Part shown: positions 16,813 through 25,088 of the stretch, piece after piece
How positions within the stretch are numbered: the first letter of the stretch is position 1
Layout of the letters: each line of letters begins with the position of its first letter
Assembly: GCF_014650495.1 (NCBI RefSeq)
Contig: NZ_BMVB01000034.1
Location: 1-48,191 of the forward strand
Reading direction: 5' to 3'
Length of the DNA stretch: 48,191 nucleotides
DNA from: Streptomyces cinnamoneus
GTDB taxonomy: Bacteria; Actinomycetota; Actinomycetes; Streptomycetales; Streptomycetaceae
The notes under the pieces: model-generated
Databases searched by the model: none
What the model saw: the letters and a program-made list of their open reading frames with translations, nothing else
What the model was told of the DNA's origin: nothing
Translations under genes and position numbers: made by a program

Positions 16813-17148
16813 TCAGAGGCCGCTGATGGCGCTGGCCGACCCGGCCGACGCGTGGGCCCGCTTCATGCTGGCGGCGATGTCCGCGTCGTTGGCCTTGCTG
16901 TTCTTGTGCGTCTCGGCCACCGCCCGGCTGAACTCGTCGATCAGCTTCCGCACGGCGTCGTGGTCCATGTTCAGCTCGCGCTGCGCCTGCTTGAAGGCGG
17001 CGGCGGCCTCGCCCTCCCACCGGCCCGCGACGTTGTCGATGGCGTTCACCAAGGTGCGCAGGTTGGCCGAGAAAGCCGCGCTGGATTCCTCGATGGCATT
17101 CTTGAATGCCCGGAAATGAGCGTCATCGACTTTCTGAATGTCAGCCAT
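16813..17148 (-). CDS. WXG100 family T7SS substrate (promoter-proximal gene)
   Basis: The 111-residue helical-hairpin protein has the turn motif WEG (RWEGEAAAAF) near residue 44. Its C-terminal helix and tail are somewhat longer than in the partner. The ATG is preceded by GGGGGAAGG with 6 bases of spacing. It is the first gene of the two-gene esx operon, divergent from the bldB-like gene across 324 bases. Its 5' codons are less GC-biased than neighbouring genes (for example the segment encoding DDAHFRAFKNAIEE). It is presumably exported with its partner through the EccB/C/D/E channel. Confidence 0.92.
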   Translation of the reverse strand: MADIQKVDDAHFRAFKNAIEESSAAFSANLRTLVNAIDNVAGRWEGEAAAAFKQAQRELNMDHDAVRKLIDEFSRAVAETHKNSKANDADIAASMKRAHASAGSASAISGL

Positions 17149-17213
17149 GCTCTACCTTCCCCCATGAGTTGGTGCAAATCGAACGGCCGCTCACACGGAG
17201 CGGCGCACGTGTC

Positions 17214-17242
17214 ACTGTAGTCACTCCCCGCCCGTGTCCCAA
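17214..17242 (-). promoter_or_regulatory. Putative promoter of the WXG100 operon
   Basis: Reading the minus strand, TTGGGA (17237-17242) and TACAGT (17214-17219) are separated by exactly 17 bases, each matching 4 of 6 housekeeping positions. The leader would be about 60 bases. It carries a 7-bp hairpin GCCGCTC/GAGCGGC at 17186-17204. Confidence 0.4.
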
Positions 17243-17472
17243 CCGCACATCAGGCCCCGCGACTTGACGGGCCGACCGGATTCCGCCTACGGCCGGTCGG
17301 CGAGGGCGACGGTGATGCGGTCATGGAGCGAACGTCTTCCTGTCCTACGGAAAGGGAGTCGATCGGTGGGCAGGTGGCCGAACTCCCGCCGCCGCCCAGG
17401 TGTCGGTTGCTAGCGTCGGCTCCGGTGTCTCGCACCCGTACCGTCGGATGATCGGAAGAGGAGCCCTGCCCA
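17243..17472. promoter_or_regulatory. Rest of the divergent esx/bldB-like regulatory region
   Basis: No gene is visible. TTGACG (17264-17269) is followed 18 bases later by TACGGC on the plus strand, a weak promoter candidate. A 9-bp inverted repeat GCCGACCGG/CCGGTCGGC (17271-17279 / 17293-17301) overlaps it. The bldB-like gene has GAGGAG 9 bases before its start. Confidence 0.3.
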
Positions 17473-17715
17473 GTGGCCACTGAAGAAGAGAAGGAAGCGC
17501 TCTACGCCATGGACATCTCGGGGGCGGAGTGGCACAGCGCCCCGGGTGACACCTCGGCGGAACGCGTGGAGATCGCGTATCTGGAGGGCGGGGCCGTGGG
17601 GATGCGCTCGTCCGCCGACCCGGACACGGTCCTGCGGTACACCAAGAGCGAGTGGGACGCGTTCGTGCTGGGCGTACGGGACGGCGAGTTCGACATCGAG
17701 GTCGAGGAAGCCTGA
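17473..17715 (+). CDS. bldB: BldB-like DUF397 developmental regulator
   Basis: Small acidic protein of 80 residues with the DUF397/BldB pattern: SGAEWHSAPG near the N-terminus, VEIAYLEGGAVGMRSS in the middle and WDAFVLGVRDGEFD at the C-terminus. BldB is needed for aerial growth and antibiotic production in S. coelicolor, and its gene lies beside the esx genes there. Synteny therefore supports orthology over one of the many DUF397 paralogues. The GTG start has GAGGAG 9 bases upstream. The product is somewhat shorter than I remember for S. coelicolor BldB. It probably acts through protein or DNA contacts; the mechanism is not visible in the sequence. Confidence 0.78.
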   Translation: MATEEEKEALYAMDISGAEWHSAPGDTSAERVEIAYLEGGAVGMRSSADPDTVLRYTKSEWDAFVLGVRDGEFDIEVEEA

Positions 17716-17728
17716 AGGGAACGGTCCG

Positions 17729-17759
17729 GCGTGGGGCGTGCGGTGCGCACGCCCCACGC
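17729..17759. terminator. 14-bp hairpin between convergent bldB-like and beta-propeller genes
   Basis: GCGTGGGGCGTGCG (17729-17742) and CGCACGCCCCACGC (17746-17759) form a perfect stem with a three-base loop. It sits between the stop codons of two convergent genes, so it is a bidirectional terminator. Confidence 0.8.
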
Positions 17760-17764
17760 GCGGC

Positions 17765-19240
17765 TCAGTCCTTCTTCGCCGGGGCGCTGATCGCGAAGAT
17801 CATTCCTGCCTGGTCGTCCTCGAAGCCGCCGTCGTTGATGAGCAGGAGGCGGTCGTTCACCAGGCGGGGGAAGCCCTCGATCCTGTTCATCATCGCCTCG
17901 TTCTTGCGGTCGCGTTCGACGTCCGAGTGCTCCACCGTCCGGATGGTCTTGCCCGTCGCCTGGTCGGCATAGGTCATCCGGCCACGACGGTCGGGGGTGG
18001 CGACGGTGTAGAGGGCGATCTGGCCGTTCTTCACGGACAGCGGCATGGTGTAGCGGTTCTCGTCGGCCTTGAAGGCCCAGCGTTCCTTGCCGGTGGCCAG
18101 GTCGTAGGCCATGGTCACGCCCTTGCCCGCCACGTAGAGGGTGTCCTTGTCCGTCATCACTCCGGTGCAGCCGGACATCCGGAGCTGGCAGGTTCCCACC
18201 TGCCAGCGGCTCTGGAAGGTGACACGGGTCTTCTCCTTGCCGCTGTCCGGGTCCAGCACGACGAAGTCGTAGCCGTTGGGCCCGCTCTTGGAAGGGTGCT
18301 GCGAGAGGACCAGCGGGTCGGTGGAGATGATGGAGAAGAAGCCGTCGTTGAGCGAGAGCTTCTGCTCCCACTTGGGCTTGTCCAGCTTGGCCGGGTCCAG
18401 CGAGCGCACCTTCACGTCACGGGCGCCGTCGCAGTAGGTGAGGGCTATCAGCCGGGCGCCGCCCGCGCTGCCGACCCTGTCGCACTTGTCGCGCTTGGCC
18501 TCGGCGACGACCTTGCCGTCCGAAAGGCGGCGGGTCTGCTCGCCCTGGGCCCAGGTCATGTAGACGTGGCCGTCGTACAGGGCGATCTCCGGGGGCGCCT
18601 TGCCCCACTTGGCGGGGTTGAGGGAATCGCCGGCCTCCTTCTCGTCGACGAGCAGCTCCTCCCAGGTGCGGTGTCCGTCGCGCAGGTCGAAGGCCATCAG
18701 GTGCGTGCAGACGTCACCGAACCGGACGGAGACGACGGCGATGTTCCCCGCCGACTCCCGGGAGGCCGCGCAGAGCTCCTTGGTGAGGAGGAAGGACCAC
18801 TTCTTCTTGCCGGTCCCGATGTCGTAGGCCGTCACCATGTCCGGCTCCGCCTTGACCACGAGGGAGTCGGTGAACCAGGTGCCCATCGCCTCCTTCAGGC
18901 CCTTCTCGTCCGGCTTGGTGCGGGAGTCGGCCATCCAGACGACGGACCCGGCGGCGGAACGCTTCGCGGCGTCGCCCGGCTTCTTCGGCCCGGACGGGTC
19001 GTCACCCGTGAACGACCACAGTGCCCAGCCGCCGGCCGCGAGCAGCAGCACGATCACCAGGCCGATGAGCGTCGGCTTGCGCCACGCGGGCCGTCCCGTA
19101 CCGCCGCCGCCCGCGCTCGCGCTCGCGGAGAAGGGCGACAGGGGGACGGGGCGCACGGGCGGCTGTGCGGCGGGCGGCAACGGGCCCGGAGGCCCCGACG
19201 GCGGCTGGGGCGGATAGCCGTACTGAGGCGGTTGTGACAC
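17765..19240 (-). CDS. Membrane-anchored PQQ-type beta-propeller protein (T7SS locus, copy 1)
   Basis: The 491-residue product has a Pro/Gly/Tyr-rich cytoplasmic N-terminus (SQPPQYGYPPQPPSG), one membrane helix near residues 55-75 (LIGLVIVLLLAAGGWALW) and a large extracytoplasmic domain. That domain has repeated blades with TGK(K/E)(K/R)W-type motifs (IGTGKKKWSF, ATGKERWAF, ATGKTIRTV), typical of PQQ-like quinoprotein repeats; no cofactor site can be claimed. The GTG start has GGAG 8 bases upstream. It is the last gene of the run eccB-mycP-propeller 2-propeller 1 and is paralogous to its neighbour. The function is unknown; co-transcription suggests an accessory or scaffold role in secretion. 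Confidence 0.82.
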   Translation of the reverse strand: MSQPPQYGYPPQPPSGPPGPLPPAAQPPVRPVPLSPFSASASAGGGGTGRPAWRKPTLIGLVIVLLLAAGGWALWSFTGDDPSGPKKPGDAAKRSAAGSVVWMADSRTKPDEKGLKEAMGTWFTDSLVVKAEPDMVTAYDIGTGKKKWSFLLTKELCAASRESAGNIAVVSVRFGDVCTHLMAFDLRDGHRTWEELLVDEKEAGDSLNPAKWGKAPPEIALYDGHVYMTWAQGEQTRRLSDGKVVAEAKRDKCDRVGSAGGARLIALTYCDGARDVKVRSLDPAKLDKPKWEQKLSLNDGFFSIISTDPLVLSQHPSKSGPNGYDFVVLDPDSGKEKTRVTFQSRWQVGTCQLRMSGCTGVMTDKDTLYVAGKGVTMAYDLATGKERWAFKADENRYTMPLSVKNGQIALYTVATPDRRGRMTYADQATGKTIRTVEHSDVERDRKNEAMMNRIEGFPRLVNDRLLLINDGGFEDDQAGMIFAISAPAKKD

Positions 19241-19289
19241 TGACGGGACTCCTGGTTCTCGGTGCGGGGCTTCGTGGGTGGGGGCCGGG

Positions 19290-20738
19290 TCAGTGGAAGA
19301 CCATCATCAGCGAGGGATCGGTCATGCCGTAGTTGGTGACCAGGTAGAGGCGGCCGTCACGGAAGTAGACGTCTCCGTAGCGGGCCAGATTGAACTCGCG
19401 TTCCGCGGACTCCTGCGGCAGCTTCATCAGGACCTGCGGGTTCCCGTTCGCCGGGTCGACCGAGAGCAGCTTCCCGCTCTCCTCCCGCGTGGCCTCCTGG
19501 TAGACCAGCAGGCGTCCGTCCTGCATGGCGACGGGCCGGTGCGTCCGGTCGGCGCCGAACTCGGAGGTCCAGCGCGGCTTGCCCGTGTTCAGGTCGATGG
19601 CGGCGACGGCGTTGCCGGGGCCCTTGTCGTGGCGCGTCGGCAGGAACAGCGTGTTCCCGTCGACCACGGCCCTGCGGCACGAGTCGTACTGCCTCGGCTT
19701 GCAGTCGTCGAGGTCGTACGGTCCGGACGAGACGGAGATGAGCTGCTTGAGGCGGCCCTTGTCGTCGAGGACCACCATGTCCGACGCGCCGGTGTCGTGC
19801 TCGCGGGCCACCGTGAGGACCGGGGGGTTGACGGACAGGATGTTCTGCACCTTGAGCCCGTCCAGGACCTTCCAGGTCCACTTCTCCACGCCCGTCTTCG
19901 GGTCCACGTTCATGACGAAGTAGCGGTCGAAGATCTGGCACTGGGCGATCGTCAGCTGCGCGGAGCGGTCCACGACCGTGCCCTGCTCCGCGCACCCGAA
20001 GTCGAAGGACTTGCGGCGCTCTCCGGTGCGGGTCTCGTAGACGCGCGGCTCCAGCACCTCGGTGAGGGTCACGGCGCCTTCGGAGAAGGAGATGTTGGCT
20101 CCGCCGTGGCTGTCCTTGCGCCCCTTGGAGTCGGTCAGTTCCTTGTTCCACAGGGCACGGCCGTGTTCGAGGTCGACGGCCATGACCAGGTTGCACTCGA
20201 ATTCGGCCTTGCCGTAGACGACGACCGCGACGCCCTGGTCCGACCGCGGGGAGCTGGTGCAGGCGGTGCCGGGGACGGGCAGGGTCCAGCGGGGTTTGCC
20301 GGTTGCGGAGTCGTAGGCCGTCACCGCCGTCCTCGTGGGCAGCACGATGACGTCCTTGGCGAACCACGGCCTGGCGATGCGGTCGGCCTTGTCCTTGTCC
20401 GCGTCCGGCACCGGCGCCATCCAGTCGAGCTTGGCGTCGACGGCCTGGACGGTGTTCTTCTTCGGCTTCGGCGCAGGATCGTTCCCGCGCCCCCACAGCA
20501 GCCAGCCGCCGGTTCCCACGCCGGCCACCAGGAGCAGCCCCAGCCCGATGGCCAGGGCCTTGCGGCGCCGGCGGGGCCCGGGCGCGGCGGGGCCGCCCCC
20601 TGCGGGTGCGTCCGGGGGCGGGCCGAACACCTGGGGCGCCGGGCCGAAGCCGGGCGGGGCCGTCTTCCGCTGGTCGAAGCGCGTGCCCCAGACCTGGGGC
20701 GGGCGCTGCTGGCCGTGGGGGGGTATGGGCTCAGTCAT
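19290..20738 (-). CDS. Membrane-anchored PQQ-type beta-propeller protein (T7SS locus, copy 2)
   Basis: The 482-residue paralogue of the adjacent gene has the same layout: Pro-rich cytoplasmic leader (TEPIPPHGQQRPPQVWG), one membrane helix near residues 60-80 (ALAIGLGLLLVAGVGTGGW) and an extracytoplasmic propeller with repeats SATGKPRWTLPV, KTGVEKWTWKV and NTGKPRWTSEFG. Several Cys residues in the outer domain (TACTSS, FECNL, DDCKPRQYDSC) could form disulfides. The ATG has AAGGAA immediately upstream. It lies 49 bases before copy 1 and 28 bases after mycP, consistent with one operon. No enzymatic motif is recognised. Confidence 0.82.
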   Translation of the reverse strand: MTEPIPPHGQQRPPQVWGTRFDQRKTAPPGFGPAPQVFGPPPDAPAGGGPAAPGPRRRRKALAIGLGLLLVAGVGTGGWLLWGRGNDPAPKPKKNTVQAVDAKLDWMAPVPDADKDKADRIARPWFAKDVIVLPTRTAVTAYDSATGKPRWTLPVPGTACTSSPRSDQGVAVVVYGKAEFECNLVMAVDLEHGRALWNKELTDSKGRKDSHGGANISFSEGAVTLTEVLEPRVYETRTGERRKSFDFGCAEQGTVVDRSAQLTIAQCQIFDRYFVMNVDPKTGVEKWTWKVLDGLKVQNILSVNPPVLTVAREHDTGASDMVVLDDKGRLKQLISVSSGPYDLDDCKPRQYDSCRRAVVDGNTLFLPTRHDKGPGNAVAAIDLNTGKPRWTSEFGADRTHRPVAMQDGRLLVYQEATREESGKLLSVDPANGNPQVLMKLPQESAEREFNLARYGDVYFRDGRLYLVTNYGMTDPSLMMVFH

Positions 20739-20766
20739 GGGTTCCTTCGTGCGGTGCCGTCCGCCC

Positions 20767-22029
20767 TCAGGGCAGGCGGCGTCGGTTACGGTCGCGCACG
20801 ACCACGGCCGAACCCGCGATCACGGCGACCAGGACGGCCGTGCCGCCCAGGGTGTAGGTGGCCAGGCGCACCTGTCGCTCCTGCGGCGTCTCCCCCAGGG
20901 GGAAGTCCGCGGGGCGGGGGGCGGCGACGGCGTGTGCCGGGCCCTGGGGGGTGGTGACGCGGCCCGGGGGGTGGTCGTCCTCGGTGAGCGCGCGGGCCGG
21001 GTCGATGACGCCCCAGCCGATGTGCCGGTCGCGGCCGCTGGCGGGGCGCTCGGCGGTCTGCTCGATCTGGGCGACGACCTGGTGCTGCTTCCAGTCGGGG
21101 TGCTTGGCCCGGATGAGGGCGGCGACCCCGGCGACGTAGGGGGCGGCGAAGCTGGTGCCGTTGTCGACGCACTGGCCGCCGCCGGGGACGGTGGAGACCA
21201 TGTCGACGCCCGGCGCGGCGACGCCGACGAAGTCGCCGGACTGGGAGAAGGGGGCGCGCTCGTTGTTGCGGTCGGACGCGCCGACGGCGAGGACGCCGCG
21301 GTAGGCGGCCGGGTAGGTGGCCTTCGACTTGCCGTCGGCGCCGTCGTTGCCCGCCGAGGCGACCACGACGACGTCCCGGGCGAGGGCGTCCTCGACGGCC
21401 CGTTCGAGGTCGGAGTCGGGGCGCAGCGGGGTCGTGGTGTCCTGGGAGATGTTGATGACGCGGGCGCCGGCGTCGACGGCCTGTTTGATGCCGACGGCGA
21501 GGGTCCGGGAGGTGCCGTCGCCCTTCTCGTTGTTCTGCCGGATGGGGATGACGACCGACTCCGGGGCGATGCCGACGAACCCGCTGCCGGCGGAGGGGCG
21601 GGCGGCGATGATGCCGGCGACCTTCGTCCCGTGGCCGACCGGGTCGGTCGTGGGACCCTTGCCGGCGTCCTGGGGGCCGGAGAGCAGGTCGGTGCCGGCC
21701 TTGACGTCGACGGCGTCCTTGAGCTGTGGGTTCGTCACGTCCACGCCGGTGTCGATGACGGCGACGCGCACGGGGCGGCCCTGGCTGTCCCTGCCCTTGG
21801 TGTCCTGCCAGAGCTGGTCGAGGAGGACGCGCTGGAGCGACCAGGGGGTGCCCTTGATGGGTTTGGCGGGGTAGGTGCACTCGCCGCTGCCGTCCAGCGC
21901 CGGGTGGGCGGTGGAGGGGGCGTCGGTGGTGCCGTTGCCGGCCGCGCCGTCGCTCGCGGCGGCGGCGCCGGTGCCGGCTCCGGTGAGCGTGGCGAGCAGG
22001 GCGGCGGTCAGCATGGCGGTCGTTCGCAT
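20767..22029 (-). CDS. mycP: Mycosin MycP, subtilisin-like T7SS serine protease
   Basis: The 420-residue S8 peptidase has a signal peptide (MRTTAMLTAALLATLTGAG), catalytic Asp93 (AVIDTG), His133 (GHGTKVAGI), oxyanion Asn228 (SAGNDG) and Ser293 (NGTSFAAPYVAG). A C-terminal membrane helix (AVLVAVIAGSAVVV) is followed by an Arg-rich cytoplasmic tail. This matches mycosins, which stabilise the ESX membrane complex and process some substrates outside the membrane. All triad residues are intact. The ATG has GGGGGA 7 bases upstream. The gene starts 12 bases after eccB. Confidence 0.95.
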   Translation of the reverse strand: MRTTAMLTAALLATLTGAGTGAAAASDGAAGNGTTDAPSTAHPALDGSGECTYPAKPIKGTPWSLQRVLLDQLWQDTKGRDSQGRPVRVAVIDTGVDVTNPQLKDAVDVKAGTDLLSGPQDAGKGPTTDPVGHGTKVAGIIAARPSAGSGFVGIAPESVVIPIRQNNEKGDGTSRTLAVGIKQAVDAGARVINISQDTTTPLRPDSDLERAVEDALARDVVVVASAGNDGADGKSKATYPAAYRGVLAVGASDRNNERAPFSQSGDFVGVAAPGVDMVSTVPGGGQCVDNGTSFAAPYVAGVAALIRAKHPDWKQHQVVAQIEQTAERPASGRDRHIGWGVIDPARALTEDDHPPGRVTTPQGPAHAVAAPRPADFPLGETPQERQVRLATYTLGGTAVLVAVIAGSAVVVRDRNRRRLP

Positions 22030-22041
22030 CCGGACGTCCCC

Positions 22042-23601
22042 CTACGAACCCTGCGGCTGTTTGGCGCTGTTGGCGTCCAGGCGGGGCCCGGTCGGCAGGA
22101 ACTGGGACCAGTTGGCGGGGACGGCGACGGGGCGCACGCCCTGGTAGCCGAGCCGGGCGCGGGCCTGGTCCGCCCCGGCCGTCGCCGACGCGTCCTGCGA
22201 GGTCTCCTCGCCGATCTTCGACGTGACCGTGGCGCTGTCGTTGTTGGACTGCACCGCGTAGCGCAGCCCGGTGTCGGTGACGAGGTAGACCGCGCCGCTC
22301 TGCGTCTGGCGGCCGGTGACCTGACGGTAGAGCAGCCCGGAGCCGGGGGTGACGTAGGCGCTGGTGGCGCCGTCGGGGATGGTCGCCGGGTAGTCCTTGC
22401 CGGCCCAGACGCCCAGGTCGGGCCTGCCGTCGGAGCCGAGCCCCGCGAAGAGGCTGCACACGGTGTCGTTGGCGTCGGCGCCGGCCGCCGGGTCGCCGGA
22501 GTTGGCCTGGCGCGGCACCTGCGCGGGCCAGTGCCGGCCCCCGTAGAACTCCTCGGCGTCGGGGGTGAAGTCGGCGGCGCTCACCCGCTGGGGCGTGCCG
22601 GCCTGGCCGAGGGAGGCGAGGGTGCGGCTGCTGAGGAGGAGCTTGGCGACGAACTCCGAGACGCGGGCGACCTTTCCGGGCAGCACGACGTAGTGCTGGG
22701 TGGTGGTGCCGGTGGGTGCCTGCAGGATCATTCCGACGCGGCCCGCGCCGCCGTGGAGCGTGGGGACGCCGGCGGGGGCGCCGACGCTGCCCGGGAGGTC
22801 GGGGAAGGTGATGGGCGCGCCCTCGTCGAGGGTGGCCAGCCATTCCTTGGTCACGCGCTGCGGCTGGGCGCCGTCGTGGAAGAGTGCGCGCAGCAGCAGG
22901 TTGTGGTCGGCTGCGTCCTTGCTCCTCCAGTCGGGTCCGCCGAGGAGGTAGCGGGTGCCCTTGGGGTCGACGAGGTAGCGAGCGTCGTCGGGGCCCTGGA
23001 CGTAGAGGGCCTGGCCGCCGCGCAGGCGGTGCGGGCCGGTGAGTTGCCGGGCCTTCGGGTCGTTTGCGGAGAAAAGGAAGACCGCTTTTTGCGTGGTTTT
23101 ACCGTTGCCGCCCGGTTGTTGGCAGACCGCCCATTGCTTCTCTTTGCCCGCTTGTGCGGCGGAGGGCATTCGGTCCGGCGCATAGGGAATGCCGATCGTG
23201 GGGCCGCGCGGAATATGCCCGTTGTCGAGCTCGGATTCCCGGACCTTGATCACTTGGCCTTTGCCGGGGGCGAGGAGGAGCCGGGCGGAGGCGAGGTTGA
23301 GAACCGGGTGCAGCTGCTTCCTGCCGTCCGTCTTCAGCACCACGTAGCGGGTGGTGGAGTCGCTGCCGACGATGACGTGCCCGGCGACGTCGTCCCAGCC
23401 CTTGGGGGCCACGGGCTTGAACACGCCCCACGCGCCGAACCCCGCCACGAGCAGGGCGCCGACGACGAGGCCGGGCAGGACCGTGCGCAGCGGCCGCGGC
23501 GCACCCTCCTCCGAGCCACTGGGCGAGGGCTGCAGAAAGGCGGCAACTGTCCGTTTCTTCGCGAACGTGTAGGCGTTGAGTTCATCCCGCCGTGATGCCA
23601 T
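22042..23601 (-). CDS. eccB: Type VII secretion protein EccB
   Basis: Core ESX membrane component. The 519-residue product has a cytoplasmic N-terminus (RRDELNAYTFAKKRTVAAF), one membrane helix near residues 43-62 (VLPGLVVGALLVAGFGAW) and a large extracytoplasmic R-domain-type region. Cys residues occur in WAVCQQPGG and TVCSLFAG. The ATG is preceded by GGGGGAG at a long 13-base spacing. It is the first gene of the minus-strand T7SS operon and is divergent from eccE. Part of the coding region (about 23050-23270) uses noticeably more A/T-ending codons than the rest. Confidence 0.93.
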   Translation of the reverse strand: MASRRDELNAYTFAKKRTVAAFLQPSPSGSEEGAPRPLRTVLPGLVVGALLVAGFGAWGVFKPVAPKGWDDVAGHVIVGSDSTTRYVVLKTDGRKQLHPVLNLASARLLLAPGKGQVIKVRESELDNGHIPRGPTIGIPYAPDRMPSAAQAGKEKQWAVCQQPGGNGKTTQKAVFLFSANDPKARQLTGPHRLRGGQALYVQGPDDARYLVDPKGTRYLLGGPDWRSKDAADHNLLLRALFHDGAQPQRVTKEWLATLDEGAPITFPDLPGSVGAPAGVPTLHGGAGRVGMILQAPTGTTTQHYVVLPGKVARVSEFVAKLLLSSRTLASLGQAGTPQRVSAADFTPDAEEFYGGRHWPAQVPRQANSGDPAAGADANDTVCSLFAGLGSDGRPDLGVWAGKDYPATIPDGATSAYVTPGSGLLYRQVTGRQTQSGAVYLVTDTGLRYAVQSNNDSATVTSKIGEETSQDASATAGADQARARLGYQGVRPVAVPANWSQFLPTGPRLDANSAKQPQGS

Positions 23602-23798
23602 GTCGAGCCGTTTCTCCCCCGGTATTTCGCTGCGGCTTCGTCTCGGCCGCCCGGCGCCGCCCTATCGGGCCCGGTGTCGGACCGAGCCTCTACTATGCCC
23701 GTAGGTGATCGGCACCTGTCGCCGGGGGACGGTACCGGCCGGGGCGGCGGCCGATTTCCGTGCATGCATTCCGGGTTGAATGAGGGGGCTTGACGGTC
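23602..23798. promoter_or_regulatory. Divergent region between eccB and eccE
   Basis: This 197-base region must hold promoters for both T7SS operons. A TACTAT word (23691-23696) could be a -10 element for eccE, but no -35 box is apparent. GAGGGGG (23782-23788) is the eccE ribosome site. Confidence 0.3.
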
Positions 23799-25088
23799 AT
23801 GTCTGCCGCGACGCGCGTACGGGCTACGAACGGCCCGCGGGCCGGTGCGGGTACGGTCGTTCCCCGCTGGGCGCCGGGCCGGGGCACGCTGGGGCCGGTG
23901 CGGTTGCACCAGGTGGTGCTGGCCGAGGTGGCGGCGGCCGTGGTGCTCGTCGGCTGGGTCGCGGGCGGGCTGCTGCTCGTGCCGGCCGTGGTGCTGGGCG
24001 TGCTGCTCCTGCTGCCGGCCGTGGTGCGCCGCGGCTCCCGCCCGGTCACCGAGTGGCTGACCGCTGCCGCGGGGCTGCGGCGGCGGCTGCGCAGGGCGGC
24101 CGCGTCCGGGCCGGTGGCCGCGGGCACCGACCCGCGCCTCGCGCCGCTCGTGGAGTGCGAACCGGCGCTGCGCTGCGAGTCCTTCGCCGACCGCGAGCGG
24201 CGCTCGGTGGGCCTGGTCGGCGACGGCACGTTCCTGACGGCCGTGCTGCGCGTGGACGCCGTGGACAGACCGTTGCGCGCGGACCGCGTGGAGAAGGCGC
24301 TGCCGCTCGGGCTGTTGCGGGACGCCATGGACGTCGACGGCGTCCGGCTGGAGTCGGTGCAGGTGGTGCAGAGCACCCTGCCGGCCCCCGCTCCGCACCT
24401 GCCCGGCCAGGCGCTGGCCGCGCGGAACTACACCCCGCTGCAGGCGCTCACCGGTTCGCCCGCCGTCCGGCAGACGTGGGTGGCGCTCAAGTTCGATCCC
24501 GAACTGTGCCCGGCGGCCGTGGAGGCGCGCGGCGGGGGCGCCGAGGGTGCGCGGCGCTGCGTGCTGCGGGCCGCCGAGCAGCTGGCGAGCCGGCTGCGGG
24601 GCGCCGGGTTCGCGGCGACGCTGCTGTCCGAGGACGGGCTGACGGCCGCGCTGTCGGTGGCCGCCGACGTCAACCCCGCCGCCACGGCCCAGGCGAGCCG
24701 TACGGGAACGCCGGCGCGACGGACCGTCGAGAGCCCGCGCGCCTGGCGGTGCGACGACCGCTGGCACACCACGTACTGGGTGGGCCGCTGGCCCCGCCTC
24801 GGCGCGGGCGGCGCCGCACTGCCGCAGCTGGCCGCGCTGCTGACGTCCTTGCCGGCGCTGTCGACGACGCTGAGCCTGACGCTCGGCCGCAGCGGGACGG
24901 CGACCGGCCGGCCGGCCTCGACCCTGACCGGACATGTGCGCATATGCGGGCGCAGTGCGGACGAACTGGCCATGGTCCGCCGCGAGTTGGAGCGGGCCGC
25001 GCGGGCGGTGAAGGCCGGGCTGGTGCGGCTGGACCACGAACAGGTGCCCGGCGTCCTCGCCACACTGCCCCTGGGAGGAACCCGCTGA
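23799..25088 (+). CDS. eccE: Type VII secretion protein EccE
   Basis: Outer stabilising component of the ESX inner-membrane complex. The 429-residue product has two close membrane helices near residues 40-80 (VVLAEVAAAVVLVGWVAGG, VVLGVLLLLPAVV). A soluble domain follows with the EccE-type pattern VGLVGDGTFLTAVLRVD and RWHTTYWVGRWPRLG. I chose the ATG at 23799, with GAGGGGG 10 bases upstream; a TTG nine bases earlier lacks spacing. The stop overlaps the next start by one base (TGATG), so translation is coupled. Confidence 0.88.
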   Translation: MSAATRVRATNGPRAGAGTVVPRWAPGRGTLGPVRLHQVVLAEVAAAVVLVGWVAGGLLLVPAVVLGVLLLLPAVVRRGSRPVTEWLTAAAGLRRRLRRAAASGPVAAGTDPRLAPLVECEPALRCESFADRERRSVGLVGDGTFLTAVLRVDAVDRPLRADRVEKALPLGLLRDAMDVDGVRLESVQVVQSTLPAPAPHLPGQALAARNYTPLQALTGSPAVRQTWVALKFDPELCPAAVEARGGGAEGARRCVLRAAEQLASRLRGAGFAATLLSEDGLTAALSVAADVNPAATAQASRTGTPARRTVESPRAWRCDDRWHTTYWVGRWPRLGAGGAALPQLAALLTSLPALSTTLSLTLGRSGTATGRPASTLTGHVRICGRSADELAMVRRELERAARAVKAGLVRLDHEQVPGVLATLPLGGTR

